A stretch of DNA of 64,000 bases from Schistosoma mansoni (GCF_000237925.1 NC_031502.1:6801443-6865442), one strand, 5' to 3'; counted from the stretch's first letter, positions 54,101 through 60,665 are shown. Notes: a model not told the origin generated them from the sequence alone. Program-made: numbers and translations.

Positions 54101-56979
54101 AACTGATCCCTAAAGTGTTCTGCCCATCGATCCAATCTCCTGGATTGAGAATGAATGAGATGCCCATCTTTGTCTGAGATAGTTTCGCTAATAGTTGGGT
54201 TCCTAATGCCGGTTTCTTTAACAAGCCTGAATAGCTGTCTGCTGTTAACTATTGCTACTGCCTTTTCCATCTCTCTTGCTTTCGCTACCCACCACTGCTC
54301 ATGATCATTGCGTAGGCATCTTATTAGCCTTCGCTTAAGCTGACTCCGCTCTTCGTTATGTTCAGAGCCAGGTGGGATGAGTTTTCGAGCATCTATCAGT
54401 GCGGTAGATGCTGCCGAGATCCATTGTTTCTCCCTGACCTTATGGCTTACCTTACTAGCGGATATCACTGCTGTTTCCACAGCTTTTCGGATGTCATTCC
54501 ACGCTGCTTCGGGGTGGGCACAACTTACATATCTGTCTAACTCTTTTTCCAGTTGTTCCTGGAATATATTCTTAGCTTGCCTATCATTAAGTAGAACCCC
54601 TAGAGGCTTCCCTGCAGTGTCTTTCCTACGTTCAGTAAGACGCAGACAGATACGTGCTCTCACTAGAGCATGATCTGAGTCTAAACATGTGCTCCAGAAT
54701 GAGCGACAGTCTTCTATCGAGCCCCTCCACGGTGGCTGATAGTGATGTGATCTAATTGGGTCCAACGTTGGGACGAATTCGGGGGTCGTCATGTCAAAAG
54801 ATGTTTTTCCTTATGCTTAAAGTTAGTATTTGCAAGAAATAGGCGGTTATCTGAACACAGCTGCAACAGACGGTCGCCATTATCTGTTCTTTTAGCCACG
54901 ACACCATAAGATCCTCCTAGGTGTCTTTCCCTTTCACTTAGTTTACCTACTTGAGCATTAAAGTCACCAACCACTATTACTACATCAGAACGCCTAGCTT
55001 TCCGGAGGTCAGAAAGTTTCCTGTAAAACTCATCTTTTATATCGTCTGAGCTGCAGTCAGTGGGAGAGTAGGCAGAGACGACGAAGAGGCAACGACGAGT
55101 TTCCCTATCTTTCCGAGTCCTTACTGATCCGTTTAGTCGGACAGCGCATAGACGACTGTCCACTGGGATCCAGTCTAAAAGAGCTAGTTCTGCCCTAGGA
55201 CTTAATGCTATACCTACTCCAGCGAGGCTACGGGAAGCAGCATCAGGGCTTCCAGATACACGAAGCGTGTATCGAGATGGTTCTTTATTTTGATTAGGTG
55301 AGGTCAAATGAATGACGCTACTCGGATCTTGTATGCGCGTTTCGGAGACGCAGAACACATCGATGGTGTAAGATTCTAAAGTCCTAGCTGAGGAAGCCTG
55401 TTGTTCTATTTGGCACAATGTTCGGACATTAAAAGTTCCTATATGTAGTTTAGAGCGTGGTTTCAGGAGACCAGGAATAACGTTCCGTGTACTCGAATAG
55501 TTTGCCCTAGCGGTGCGAGGTGATAAAAGGACGTGGGAAGGGTTAGTCGTGGAGATAAGAGAGTTATTAGGAGGTGTAGGAAGGATTTGAAAGTGACCAA
55601 CTTGATCTCGTGTGCTGTTACGGGTATGAGGGCTAATATCACTTCCCGGTTGCCCACACCGTGGAAGGGTATTTCTTGAGGGACCTGAAAAAGAAGTTGG
55701 ATTAGTGTTGGTCTTAACGACCTGGGAGCGTGACCGCAGTGCCCAAGGGACAACTGCTTGAGGCCGGTCACGCACGGCCTTTTTGTGGGGGATTTTTGAC
55801 TTGTTAGCTCCGTTCTTCAAAGGACCTTACCGCCGGAGACGGATATCCGTGGGATAAGGCGAGGTGTGCATTTTTAGGGTCGACCTTTTCTAACCCCACC
55901 CCTCCTTGTGGGAAGGCAGCATCGCTGTCATGCTGGTTGTCTGAAGGAAACACCTTACTGCCGTCACACCTCTGTACAGTCGGCAGTACGACTTCGCTTT
56001 CGGACCTTGGGATTGCTGCTTTTGATCTTACCGCTCTTCAACCGACCTGTCTAGCATGGTAGGACCTCGAGGAACGATTGTTCCAGCCAGCATAGCTCGA
56101 TTGGTTCATCACGATAGGCAAGCCCGACCACCACGTCAAGGTAGCAGCAACGGTCGGGACTGGTCATTGATAAACACTATAGTTTCAAATGACCACTTCA
56201 AAAGATGCGATGAGTGACATTCTTTATATTAAGTCAGTTTGTGGTATCATTCCTATTCTGTTTGATTGTCATTGGCAGAAATCTGTCTTAGCACTGGGCC
56301 ACAATAGCCTCCAAAAAGACTTTTAGAAATTAATCTTTCAAGCTACTTTCCTCTCCTTGAATAAAAATCCTCAACTCACTTTGGAATTAGTTATCAATGT
56401 TGTCATAGGTAGTATTAAGGAATAAGTAGTATTCTGCATCGCAAACTGAAGGATATTTGGTTACGAGTAGTTGTAAATATACAGCTGTGTTAAAATACAC
56501 TGCGTAGTATATCATCATATACAAAGTTGAAACCAAGGCAAAATTTAATGTTTATAGTAACTGAGTGATTTCTAACTGATAGATTCCTGCAGAGAGTCAA
56601 TGTATATATTCGCTAATTTCCCTTTGTGCCAAGTAATGGCCTTCTTTATGTAGTACCAAGGCTTAAAATCGTATTATTTTTTCATCTTCTTTATTTAGGA
56701 CAAGTATTGTGTACTTTGCGCAGTTTGGAGCGTTGGGCTAATACTCTAGAATTATCAAATGTGGTATCGTTAGATTGTGTAAACTATCAATCAGCATTAT
56801 TTCCTGATACAACTTCATCTATCAGCTGTAGTCGTACAAACTCTACAGAAACGGAACAATTTTCAAATTCTCCAGCTATTACCATTCCATCAGCTCAGTT
56901 GCCTGGAATTAGTCTTTTTATCGAAAAATCCAATTGGGAACTAGTTCATACATTATTACAAACTAAATGCATAGAATAA
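33010..56979 (+). CDS. unidentified multi-exon gene (gene 3), about 1020 codons
   Basis: Not recognised. Exons: 33010-33133, 34826-35561, 38671-38824, 42301-42717, 46176-47094, 50529-50798, 51330-51490 and 56699-56979. Phases agree at the first six junctions (1, 2, 0, 0, 1, 1). Exon 7 ends in phase 0 but exon 8 needs phase 1, so a small exon may be missing or that donor is wrong. Residues 1-477 are low-complexity and look disordered: a Ser-rich start (SSVSSEELLIW), YDWELFPISPP, many Asn runs and a His-rich patch (HHHHEYHKHK). From about 478 the protein looks folded and Cys-rich: RCLGLLDRCGVEDLCAILYD, LALWFSAWLYCGAIPVLAQL, VLCTLRSLERWANTLEL and a final SNWELVHTLLQTKC. I see no signal peptide or clear membrane pass. 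Introns hold many retroelements, including an almost full-length LINE-A. An AATAAA overlaps the stop and another lies near 57344. Confidence 0.75.
33134..34825 (+). other. gene 3 intron 1
   Basis: 1.7 kb. It contains a decayed tRNA-like SINE piece near 34530-34600 and an AT run near 34790. Otherwise nothing recognised. Confidence 0.6.
34530..34605 (-). repeat. decayed tRNA-like SINE piece
   Basis: CACCTTTACAGTCGGAGACG, then TTACCCCTTATTTATTGAGG and GCAACTAACC parallel the tRNA-like sequence at 3205-3255, with several differences. Confidence 0.45.
34826..35561 (+). CDS. gene 3 exon 2 (Ser/Asn/Thr-rich)
   Basis: Acceptor AATAATTTCTAG ends at 34825. 736 bases open throughout in the joined frame, beginning EGNDYDWELFPISPPLNGEL. 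The donor GTAAGT at 35562 follows NPHL. Rich in Ser, Asn and Thr. Confidence 0.8.
35562..38670 (+). other. gene 3 intron 2
   Basis: 3.1 kb, AT-rich, canonical GTAAGT...TTTCAG ends. I recognise no element in it. Confidence 0.6.
38671..38824 (+). CDS. gene 3 exon 3
   Basis: Acceptor CTTAATTTCAG; reads RQMLSSVNEIPTTKVFVGYN and then an Asn-rich tail NGYNNKKNNK before donor GTGAGT. Phase fits both neighbours. Confidence 0.75.
38915..39425 (-). repeat. SINE-B copy in gene 3 intron 3, minus orientation
   Basis: Tail side at about 38920 (TTTATTTATCTAGACAAAAATA, degraded), then the family body up to about 39420. The core 39044-39398 reads as identical to the reverse complement of 48433-48787. The 64-codon frame at 39128-39322 is the same peptide as the one on the minus strand at 48703-48509; it is a by-product, not a gene. 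Confidence 0.85.
39426..40425. other. intron 3 sequence without recognised features
   Basis: AT-rich intron sequence between a SINE-B and a LINE-A fragment; nothing named. Confidence 0.5.
40426..41215 (+). mobile_element. LINE-A fragment with RT active-site block
   Basis: Contains NFVINMLLGIALSSSNF, DLKYADDIVLFGEDADRMQ (YADD motif), then FSSSKCKVLLHD and SYPGSLISTDCLVSDE in shifting frames. After about 40870 it switches to a repeat-rich 3' region ending CTTGAACCGATGTGCATACA and GTGACTGACTGAC. Coding is broken and internally deleted. Confidence 0.8.
41660..42140 (+). repeat. Sm-alpha, two partial tandem units with a decayed hammerhead
   Basis: Unit 1 (about 41725-41835) is a 3' body: AAGGCAATCC, then GACCAAAATTCTGTCCTGAA and ATCAACAATGAGAT. 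Unit 2 (about 41860-42135) has an A-box-like segment, TTCTAGTCCC as a B-box relic and GGGTACATCCAGTTGATGA, then GACGAAAC and a second 3' body. In unit 2 the core CTGATGA reads TTGATGA and the GTC cleavage triplet is lost, so self-cleavage is not expected. Confidence 0.75.
42301..42717 (+). CDS. gene 3 exon 4 (Ser- and His-rich)
   Basis: Acceptor TTTTAACTAG; 139 whole codons. Ser run (SFLSSSSASS), Asp/Asn/His segment, HHHHEYHKHK, then a more ordinary end PLPFMLIPTSELASGGSLTC. Donor GTAAGT at 42718. Confidence 0.78.
42777..43790 (+). mobile_element. LINE-A C-terminal and 3' UTR fragment in gene 3 intron 4
   Basis: Begins GAAGACGCTGACAAAATGCA about 60 bases after exon 4. Codes MFGMRFSPSKCKLLLKDW, SMISPNGVVSDDISARIQKA, SVLLYGCETWPLRVEDTRKL and RLRWLSYVLRMPGH with a stop after PGH, as in the 10440-11445 copy. 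The 3' UTR ends ACTTGGACCGATGCATATGT and GACTGACTGAC. 5'-truncated insertion in the gene's sense orientation. Confidence 0.88.
44230..46130 (+). mobile_element. LINE-B, 5'-truncated and chimeric
   Basis: Linker region (ESLQLIEARRSTPGDREFEY, 44290-44345) is followed by RT blocks from 44545: FLDTKAAFDSLNRTVLWG, SSGVRQGCPISLFLFDFAID, LECADDIVVLCND (44862-44900; ECADD replaces the usual YADD) and GMCFAPSKC. From about 45226 it jumps back to an endonuclease-start segment and then to the C-terminal part LYACETWHLRVDDVGRLSVF ... RLRWPGHVPRIPHRAIF. The 3' end reads GTAGCGCATATGTATTGTAG, TTTGCACCAATGTTTATG, AGATAAATAATAATT. Confidence 0.82.
45226..46104 (+). repeat. block duplicated at 49133-50011
   Basis: About 880 bases, constant offset 3907, with one substitution seen near 45230. 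The copies part at the 3' tail (TTTATGTGTTCAGATAAATA here, TTTGTGTTCAAATAATTA there). Confidence 0.85.
46176..47094 (+). CDS. gene 3 exon 5 (largest, Cys-rich)
   Basis: Acceptor CATTTTCTAG at 46175, only about 45 bases after the LINE-B tail. 306 codons: RCLGLLDRCGVEDLCAILYD, LVSYLLSCSYMGTSFL, GCADNLVLMLTHHSPGS, PTSWRSVWPFIHKNHSKC, LALWFSAWLYCGAIPVLAQL. Donor GTAAGT at 47095, phase 1. Confidence 0.82.
47280..47660 (+). mobile_element. LINE-A 3' end relic
   Basis: GGTCTGAGCCATGTTTGTGG and AACAACCTTGTTGCTGCTGG resemble the C-terminal GLSHVGRCRLLG region. The piece ends with GAAATGACGTGGCAAATTTG and AACCGATGCACATCTG as in other LINE-A 3' ends. Highly decayed. Confidence 0.55.
47815..48110. repeat. 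Sm-alpha fragments in opposed orientation
   Basis: 47820-47985 is antisense: reversed hammerhead traces (GGACGCACGTCCCGCTC, ATTTAGGACTCGCCATC) and a reversed B-box-like GAAACTCGAACTCC. 48003-48095 is a plus-strand 3' body (GAGACAATCTGCTCAAGATG, CACATATACCAATAGAG, GATCAGTTGGCAGTCCTTAA). The core bases are too altered for activity. Confidence 0.6.
48405..48860 (+). repeat. SINE-B copy in gene 3 intron 5, plus orientation
   Basis: The body is in plus orientation, ending at about 48860 without the usual tail, where LINE-B leader sequence begins. The core 48433-48787 appears identical to the antisense core at 39044-39398, while the flanks of each differ. Confidence 0.85.
48861..50030 (+). mobile_element. 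LINE-B deletion derivative
   Basis: LINE-B leader (ATTACTCTCGCTTC..., TCACTCCCATTCTGTGTATT) is followed by the endonuclease start (CAGACCAGCCTCCTTCGAAA). That joins within about 200 bases to a short RT scrap (VMLPEIKVAFDLLE-like) and the C-terminal region LYACETWHLRVDDVGRLSVF. The 3' end is at about 50025. Same structure as the 3' part of the 44230-46130 copy. Confidence 0.8.
49133..50011 (+). repeat. second copy of the 45226-46104 block
   Basis: Every frame longer than 65 codons across it is the same peptide as at the first site, apart from the edges. Lies in intron 5, with exon 5 between the two copies. Confidence 0.85.
50031..50528 (+). other. end of gene 3 intron 5
   Basis: About 500 AT-rich bases before the exon 6 acceptor TTTTCTCACAG; nothing recognised. 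Confidence 0.6.
50529..50798 (+). CDS. gene 3 exon 6
   Basis: Acceptor TTCTCACAG at 50528. Reads NEVYLTNPNELVPVQYVLDQ ... SNLWTKHYLHSKLYPD ... LLARHPDPRWASMNIMG. I chose donor GTAAGT at 50799 (phase 1); GTAAAA at 50803 would also keep an open frame. Confidence 0.78.
51040..51240 (+). repeat. tRNA-related SINE copy
   Basis: TTGAAATCACGAACCGATCT, AACCTGGGAGCACTGAACGG, then TATTCGACTCCCAGTTG as a B-box-like element and GGGGTCATCGATACGG. The most complete copy of the family also seen at 1690, 5255 and 57735. Lies in gene 3 intron 6. Confidence 0.5.
51330..51490 (+). CDS. gene 3 exon 7
   Basis: With acceptor GTTTGTATTTAG at 51329, the phase fits exon 6 and gives VIFIRKTSNHIDNWINWRLE ... TMSAVFFCDQVTVPSDRLTM. 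The donor is GTATGA at 51491 (phase 0), which does not fit exon 8; see the gene entry. A shorter start at 51343 is possible. Confidence 0.65.
51540..52190 (-). mobile_element. LINE-A 3'-end relic, antisense
   Basis: Parallel to the 3' part of the neighbouring full element: GCGATCGATTCTGAGCCATA, ATTTGGCTTCTACTAGC, GATTGGGCATACTTACAC. Older and heavily changed. Confidence 0.6.
52205..56165 (-). mobile_element. LINE-A, near full-length RTE-like retrotransposon, antisense in gene 3
   Basis: About 3.96 kb. Minus order: structured leader (56165-55821); N-terminal basic/Pro-rich segment (from 55820); APE-type endonuclease with LHIGTFNVRTLCQ, VSETRIQ, VIVVGDFNAQVGKL; linker with QLDHI and HALVRARICLRLTERRKD; RT with GNHRGISLTNIVSKILASII, VFLDLKAAFDSVDREV, SSGVRQGCPFSPFLFNFVVD and LEYADDIVLFGED; C-terminal FGMRFSPSKCKMLLQDW ... 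RLRWLGHVLRMPNHRLPRR. Damage is light: a stop after KEKHLLT (about 54789), a one-base shift near 54735, a stop at 54046 and a stop at 53323 just before the YADD block. The 3' UTR ends CGAACTGATGTACGTACGTA and AACTGACTGACTAA. RTE-like in schistosomes includes SR2; exact family not fixed. The full order of parts makes it one of the youngest-looking elements here. Confidence 0.93.
56090..56165 (-). other. structured 5' end of LINE-A
   Basis: CCCGACC (56158-56152, minus) pairs perfectly with GGTCGGG (56129-56123), enclosing about 22 bases. A 7-bp closing stem at the extreme 5' end of an RTE-type LINE is where HDV-like self-cleaving ribozymes occur in some non-LTR elements. I could not confirm the remaining helices or the catalytic C, so this is only a candidate. 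Confidence 0.3.
56166..56698 (+). other. end of gene 3 last intron
   Basis: AT-rich; I searched it for a small exon to repair the phase between exons 7 and 8 and found no convincing one. Acceptor CTTTATTTAG ends at 56698. Confidence 0.5.
56699..56979 (+). CDS. gene 3 last exon
   Basis: Opens in phase 1: QVLCTLRSLERWANTLELSN, SRTNSTETEQFSNSPA, then LPGISLFIEKSNWELVHTLL and QTKCIE before TAA. The stop overlaps an AATAAA. Confidence 0.75.
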
Positions 56980-57734
56980 ATGTCGCAAATCATTATCAAC
57001 ATTATGATTTCATTTGATTTAGTGAAAATTGCCATGCATTTCATTTAGAGTTCATCAATTCTTGCTTGTGATCATTATAAATCTTTCATATACATATGCT
57101 AGCTTGTACATATAAATCTTCCTTTGTCAACCTTTTGACTGCAGTCAATCAGTGCTGATCACTGGTTTATTATTAACTGCTTTCAGTATATTTTAAATAT
57201 TTTTCCACTTTTTATTTTAGATAATCTTGCAAGGTCATTCTGTACATTTGAAGATGCAACTGGAATTTGATATATATATATATATATATATATATTGATG
57301 GTCTTATTTGTTACAGCTGTTAGGTAATTTTGTTTTTGCGATTAAATAAAATAATCGTTTAAATTTTATGCGAAATGAATCATATTCTCTTATATATAAT
57401 GTGCAGTAGGCTATCTTCTCAAATAAATAATGTATTGCCATGTTTTCGAACTAAATTTTAAATCTCTGGAAGGTTTGAATAAGTAATTAAAAATATAAGC
57501 AAACGTACATTTATACTGATATGAATGATTTATCCAAGTCTACGGAAATTTTACACTTTCTAAAATATTAGCATGTATATCCACCTACAACGGTCTGTCA
57601 GTTTGAGTTGTCATATTTCAAGACGTCATAAGAAATTAGTCACTATAGCTTCAATGAAAGTCATGTCGAATGACACTAGCAACCAGCACATGGACAGATA
57701 ACCATTACTATACAAGGGATTTGTGGAGACTTTT
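56980..57734. other. gene 3 downstream region
   Basis: Probable 3' UTR and intergenic DNA, with an AATAAA in TTAAATAAAATAATCG near 57344. Otherwise no recognised feature apart from the AT run. Confidence 0.45.
57270..57295. repeat. (TA)n microsatellite
   Basis: About 13 TA units roughly 290 bases after the gene 3 stop, perhaps within its 3' UTR. Confidence 0.9.
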
Positions 57735-58020
57735 GAATTTGATAGTTGACATCACAGACTGATCTTGGCTTATCCATTGTAAACCAGGAGGGAATGGATA
57801 GATTTTTCGACATTAGACGCGTAAACTATTGGATCCGGTCCAGTGGTCTAAAGGTTAAGGACTTGCCGCAAAACCCGAAGGTTCTGGGCTTGACTCCCGG
57901 ATGCTCAGTGCTGAGGAGGTCAATACTAGGACGGAACAACTCCCTGGTGCTTCCTAGGTTTCAATGGATGTTTGATTAAAGTCACCCTGATGGTACCTAT
58001 AAGGTAACTACTACTTACTG
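57735..58020 (+). repeat. tRNA-derived SINE copy
   Basis: Carries a perfect A-box TGGTCTAAAGG (TRGYNNARNNG) near 57844 and a weak B-box GGGCTTGACTCC about 40 bases on, then GGATGCTCAGTGCTGAGG. The upstream ACATCACAGACTGATCTTGG resembles 51055-51080. Confidence 0.6.
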
Positions 58021-58379
58021 AGGTTTTATGGGTGCGTGTTTTTGAAACTCTTCAAAATATTCTTTAGTCAAAAAATGGCTTTCTACATAACCATCCTACG
58101 ATTAAAATCTTCGCAGTTTACTTTACCAAATAGTTATTTCATCTTTAACAATTTACTGCTTATATATCAACTAAACTGCTCTTACCGTTTTTATGAAAAT
58201 ATTGGTAGGTGAACACAATGCTAATTAACTACAGGACAAAGCAAGTTTCTCAAATAGCAATTTCGTTAAGTGGGTTCGTCACAGAAAATTCATTTACTGC
58301 TGTGATAGAACTATACGTTTTAACAAGCTACACTGTAAAAATAAGTCGCAAAAATTAACTGTAATTGCATTTTTGGGTG

Positions 58380-58492
58380 ATTTAATGGGTGCCCGGGCAG
58401 CATCCCAGCCCTCACAGAAATCAGATGATTTGTGCGGTGCACACATATTTGGTGCCTTCTTGTACCAATGTTTATGTGTTTAAATAGTAGTG
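58380..58492 (+). repeat. SINE-B 3' end
   Basis: GGGTGCCCGGGCAGCATCCC, AGCCCTCACAGAAATCAGAT, GTGCGGTGCACACATATTTG, CTTGTACCAATGTTTATGTG and TTTAAATAG. Only the last ~110 bases. Confidence 0.8.
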
Positions 58493-58867
58493 GTCTTCAA
58501 ACTAATATTTAGGATAAAACCTACTATTATGATTCCATACTCTCAGAAAAATATTATGGTTTGTTTAGGACATCGTAATTCCTGAAAAAATCCATCAGCA
58601 TGCTATCTTTCAATGAGAAAACTTTTCTGAGCTATGGCAAAACAATACATCCACTAAGACTTTATGAACTTTGGAAACACTTTATGTATTTTACCAGCAA
58701 AAAAGACATATATACATTTTACATATCAAGAAAAGAATCGTATTTACAAAACACGAAATAAGTCGATTGTCATCTAAAGCATATTTTGCACTGCCTGTTG
58801 TACAATAAAATGCCCATCGTCTTCTGTACAGCGCATAATAAACCCACATAAATATTGGGTGTTTGTA

Positions 58868-59003
58868 TTAGGCGTTTGCTTCTTCACAAGCGTCGATCCA
58901 ATCATTGTAGACATCAATCTCTTGGCTAAGATAATTTATATTAGTCTGAAAGTCTTCTAAACATATTGTACACTTAATGTAACCAATATTGTTATCCCGT
59001 TGC
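58868..59003 (-). CDS. ELOF1: ELOF1 exon 2
   Basis: Acceptor ACGTTTTTCAG before 59003. Completes a Leu codon and reads [19 protein letters not shown] ... DACEEANA, stop at 58868-58870. Confidence 0.95.
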
Positions 59004-59163
59004 CTGAAAAACGTAAAATTATAACACTTATTGGGGGAAAAACTTACAAAATAACTTCACAAGATCGACCATGATTGCAGAACGGACAATTAAACACTTT
59101 GTCAAGTGGGACAATAGCTTTTCGCTTTGGTGGAGGCTTGTTACTACTTCGGCGACGACCCAT
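58868..59163 (-). CDS. ELOF1: transcription elongation factor 1 homolog, two exons, complete
   Basis: Small zinc-binding factor that rides with RNA polymerase II in the nucleus and aids elongation and transcription-coupled repair. Exons on the minus strand are 59163-59048 and 59003-58868, joined in phase 2 across a 44-base intron (GTAAGT...TTTTTCAG). The product is 83 residues, the same as the animal family. It starts [15 protein letters not shown], the basic tail that the family shares. It has the four zinc cysteines as CPFC (26-29) and CTIC (50-53), and ends [15 protein letters not shown] (69-83), matching the known DVYSDWIDACE ending. No change is seen in a key residue. Each exon is under 140 bases, which is why simple ORF scans miss it. 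Convergent with gene 3. Confidence 0.96.
59048..59163 (-). CDS. ELOF1: ELOF1 exon 1
   Basis: ATG at 59163-59161; reads through [13 protein letters not shown] to donor GTAAGT at 59047. Confidence 0.95.
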
Positions 59164-59399
59164 ATATAAGTTTAGAACAGTAAACTTTTCTAGAGAGTGA
59201 ACTAAAAGATTTTAGCGGAAAAACTGAATTTAGTAGAATTTTGGGATAATTCGAGAAAAATCTCCAAAAATGAAATGACATCATTGAAACAATGACCACA
59301 CAAGTTAGACAACTTCAACAATGCTAGATAAGACAATTATGGTACATAAACAGAACAAACATTTTAGGAAATCTAAATTCATTTGCTATTGTTTGTTTG

Positions 59400-59545
59400 A
59401 ATCTTCTCATTGATGTTTCTGACTGCAATGGATCAGTCTCTAATTGGCATATTTGCGTATTGCCTCGATGTAGCCTTAATTGACAAGCATCACGAGCAAA
59501 AATGGATAGCGGTTAGCAGTGGAATCCAGGACGCGCGTTTCGTTT
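59400..59545 (-). repeat. Sm-alpha 3' half, antisense
   Basis: On the minus strand it begins ACGAAACGCGCGTCCTGG and continues ATTCCACTGCTAACCG, then the usual body (GCTTGTCAATTAAGGC, GAGGCAATACGCAAATATGC, GACTGATCCATTGCAG). It is cut off within the hammerhead just before GAAAC, so the CTGATGA block is missing. Confidence 0.85.
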
Positions 59546-59639
59546 TATCAATTGAAGTCCTAAACATCAATGATAAGGTTCAAACAAATAATACCAAGTG
59601 AATTTAAACTTCACACCATTGCACAAGCAAGTGACTTTC

Positions 59640-59835
59640 AGGAGTCAGTAGCTAAGTGGATAACGCGATGGTGTCTGAAGCGAACGGTACTGCGTTCGAG
59701 TCCCGGAGTGAACATCGAGTCTGAGATGCAGGTACATCCAGCTGATGAGTCCCAAATAGGGCGAAACGCGCGTCCTGAATCCCAGTGTTAGTCACCATCC
59801 ATCTTTGCTTTTAATGATAGGAAATCGTCTTGATA
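59640..59835 (+). repeat. Sm-alpha 5' half with promoter boxes and hammerhead
   Basis: Has a perfect pol III A-box TAGCTAAGTGG (59649-59659) and a one-mismatch B-box CGTTCGAGTCC (59693-59703). A hammerhead ribozyme and CACCATCCATCTTTGC of the 3' body follow. This is the schistosome SINE-like satellite known to encode self-cleaving RNA. Confidence 0.92.
59731..59790 (+). ncRNA. Sm-alpha hammerhead ribozyme, core intact
   Basis: Core CTGATGA (59742-59748) and GAAAC (59763-59767) are both present. The cleavage triplet GTC lies at 59772-59774. Stem II is GTCC/GGGC with one wobble; stem III is the usual very short ACGC/GCGT; stem I pairs ATCCAG with CTGAAT, with one C-A mismatch where the family has G. 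Cleavage is expected after 59774, perhaps slower than the standard form. Confidence 0.88.
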
Positions 59836-60145
59836 GCTGAGGTTGGTGGTAGTCAACAGGAAATCTTGGAACTAGGTTTTGTCGGGAAGGTGTACTTGTA
59901 ATCCCGAGGGCACTGATGCTCCTTCGAGGACCTGATCTCACGTGACACACCACAATCAGAGACGTTACTGGTTATCTATTGAGGGTTCGGCAGACCTCAT
60001 GTAGGACACATTTACATTTGATTAGTCACTAATGTCAAGTCGCTTGGACTAGTGGTCACATTGCAATTCGGTCAGGACTAAAAAGAACATGACATACATG
60101 ACACTGGTTACTACTCAGTGATCAATTAGCTATGAATCGTTTTAA
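59836..60145 (-). repeat. probable tRNA-like SINE relic
   Basis: CAATCAGAGACGTTACTGGT and TATCTATTGAGGGTTCGG match, loosely and in the same orientation, the tRNA-like pieces at 3205-3245 and 34540-34580. The adjoining GTAATCCCGAGGGCACTGAT is probably the body. Boundaries are guessed. Confidence 0.35.
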
Positions 60146-60179
60146 AAGTAGTCGGAAATCAGTAAATATATCAATATTT

Positions 60180-60475
60180 AGACCTTGAGTGACATGGCTC
60201 AAAATCGTTTGCAATGGCGGAGGTGTTCTACCAAATTCTAATCCTCTGAATTCCTCATGTCCCTATCTTTTTTCTCTTTTCAAATTTATTTCACCGTATT
60301 ATACTCCTTCAATAACATCTTCAAACCCTAATCTTTCGGATTACCGCTTATGCTCTTACTACTTCTACCACTATGGGATTTGAATTGACAACTTCATCTC
60401 TGTGCTAATGTGGTATGGCAACTCGAACTGATGTACGTACGTACGAAGTTCTACGTTGTGATTGACTGACTTAGA
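60180..60475 (+). mobile_element. LINE-A 3' UTR copy
   Basis: Starts ACATGGCTCAAAATCGTTTG and runs to CGAACTGATGTACGTACGTA and GTGATTGACTGACTTA. Nearly identical to the reverse complement of 52205-52515, so it comes from the same young subfamily. 5'-truncated to about 290 bases. Confidence 0.88.
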
Positions 60476-60574
60476 AACTTCATGGTGACTGTGGTCAATC
60501 CATTTTAGATATGATTTGAAGGGTGGTTTGTTTTTATGATATACTATCCCTGAAGCCATATTACCCTTAGATGC

Positions 60575-60665
60575 ATTTTCGCGGCGGGAGTGCTGTTTAC
60601 GAAATCGAGAGGACGCCCGGCGACTTCACCGGGTTGGTGGGTTCGTTGGTTCTAGCAGATTCCCC
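60575..60665 (+). repeat. SINE-B body scrap
   Basis: CGGCGGGAGTGCTGTTTACG, AAATCGAGAGGACG and CACCGGGTTGGTGG match the 48520-48595 part of the family. Confidence 0.55.

Noticed and set aside
54046-55820. Long minus-strand frames as a host gene (such proteins are often labelled craniofacial development protein 2 or endonuclease-reverse transcriptase)
   Set aside because: They are the endonuclease and linker parts of LINE-A, followed in order by RT blocks and a repeated 3' UTR.
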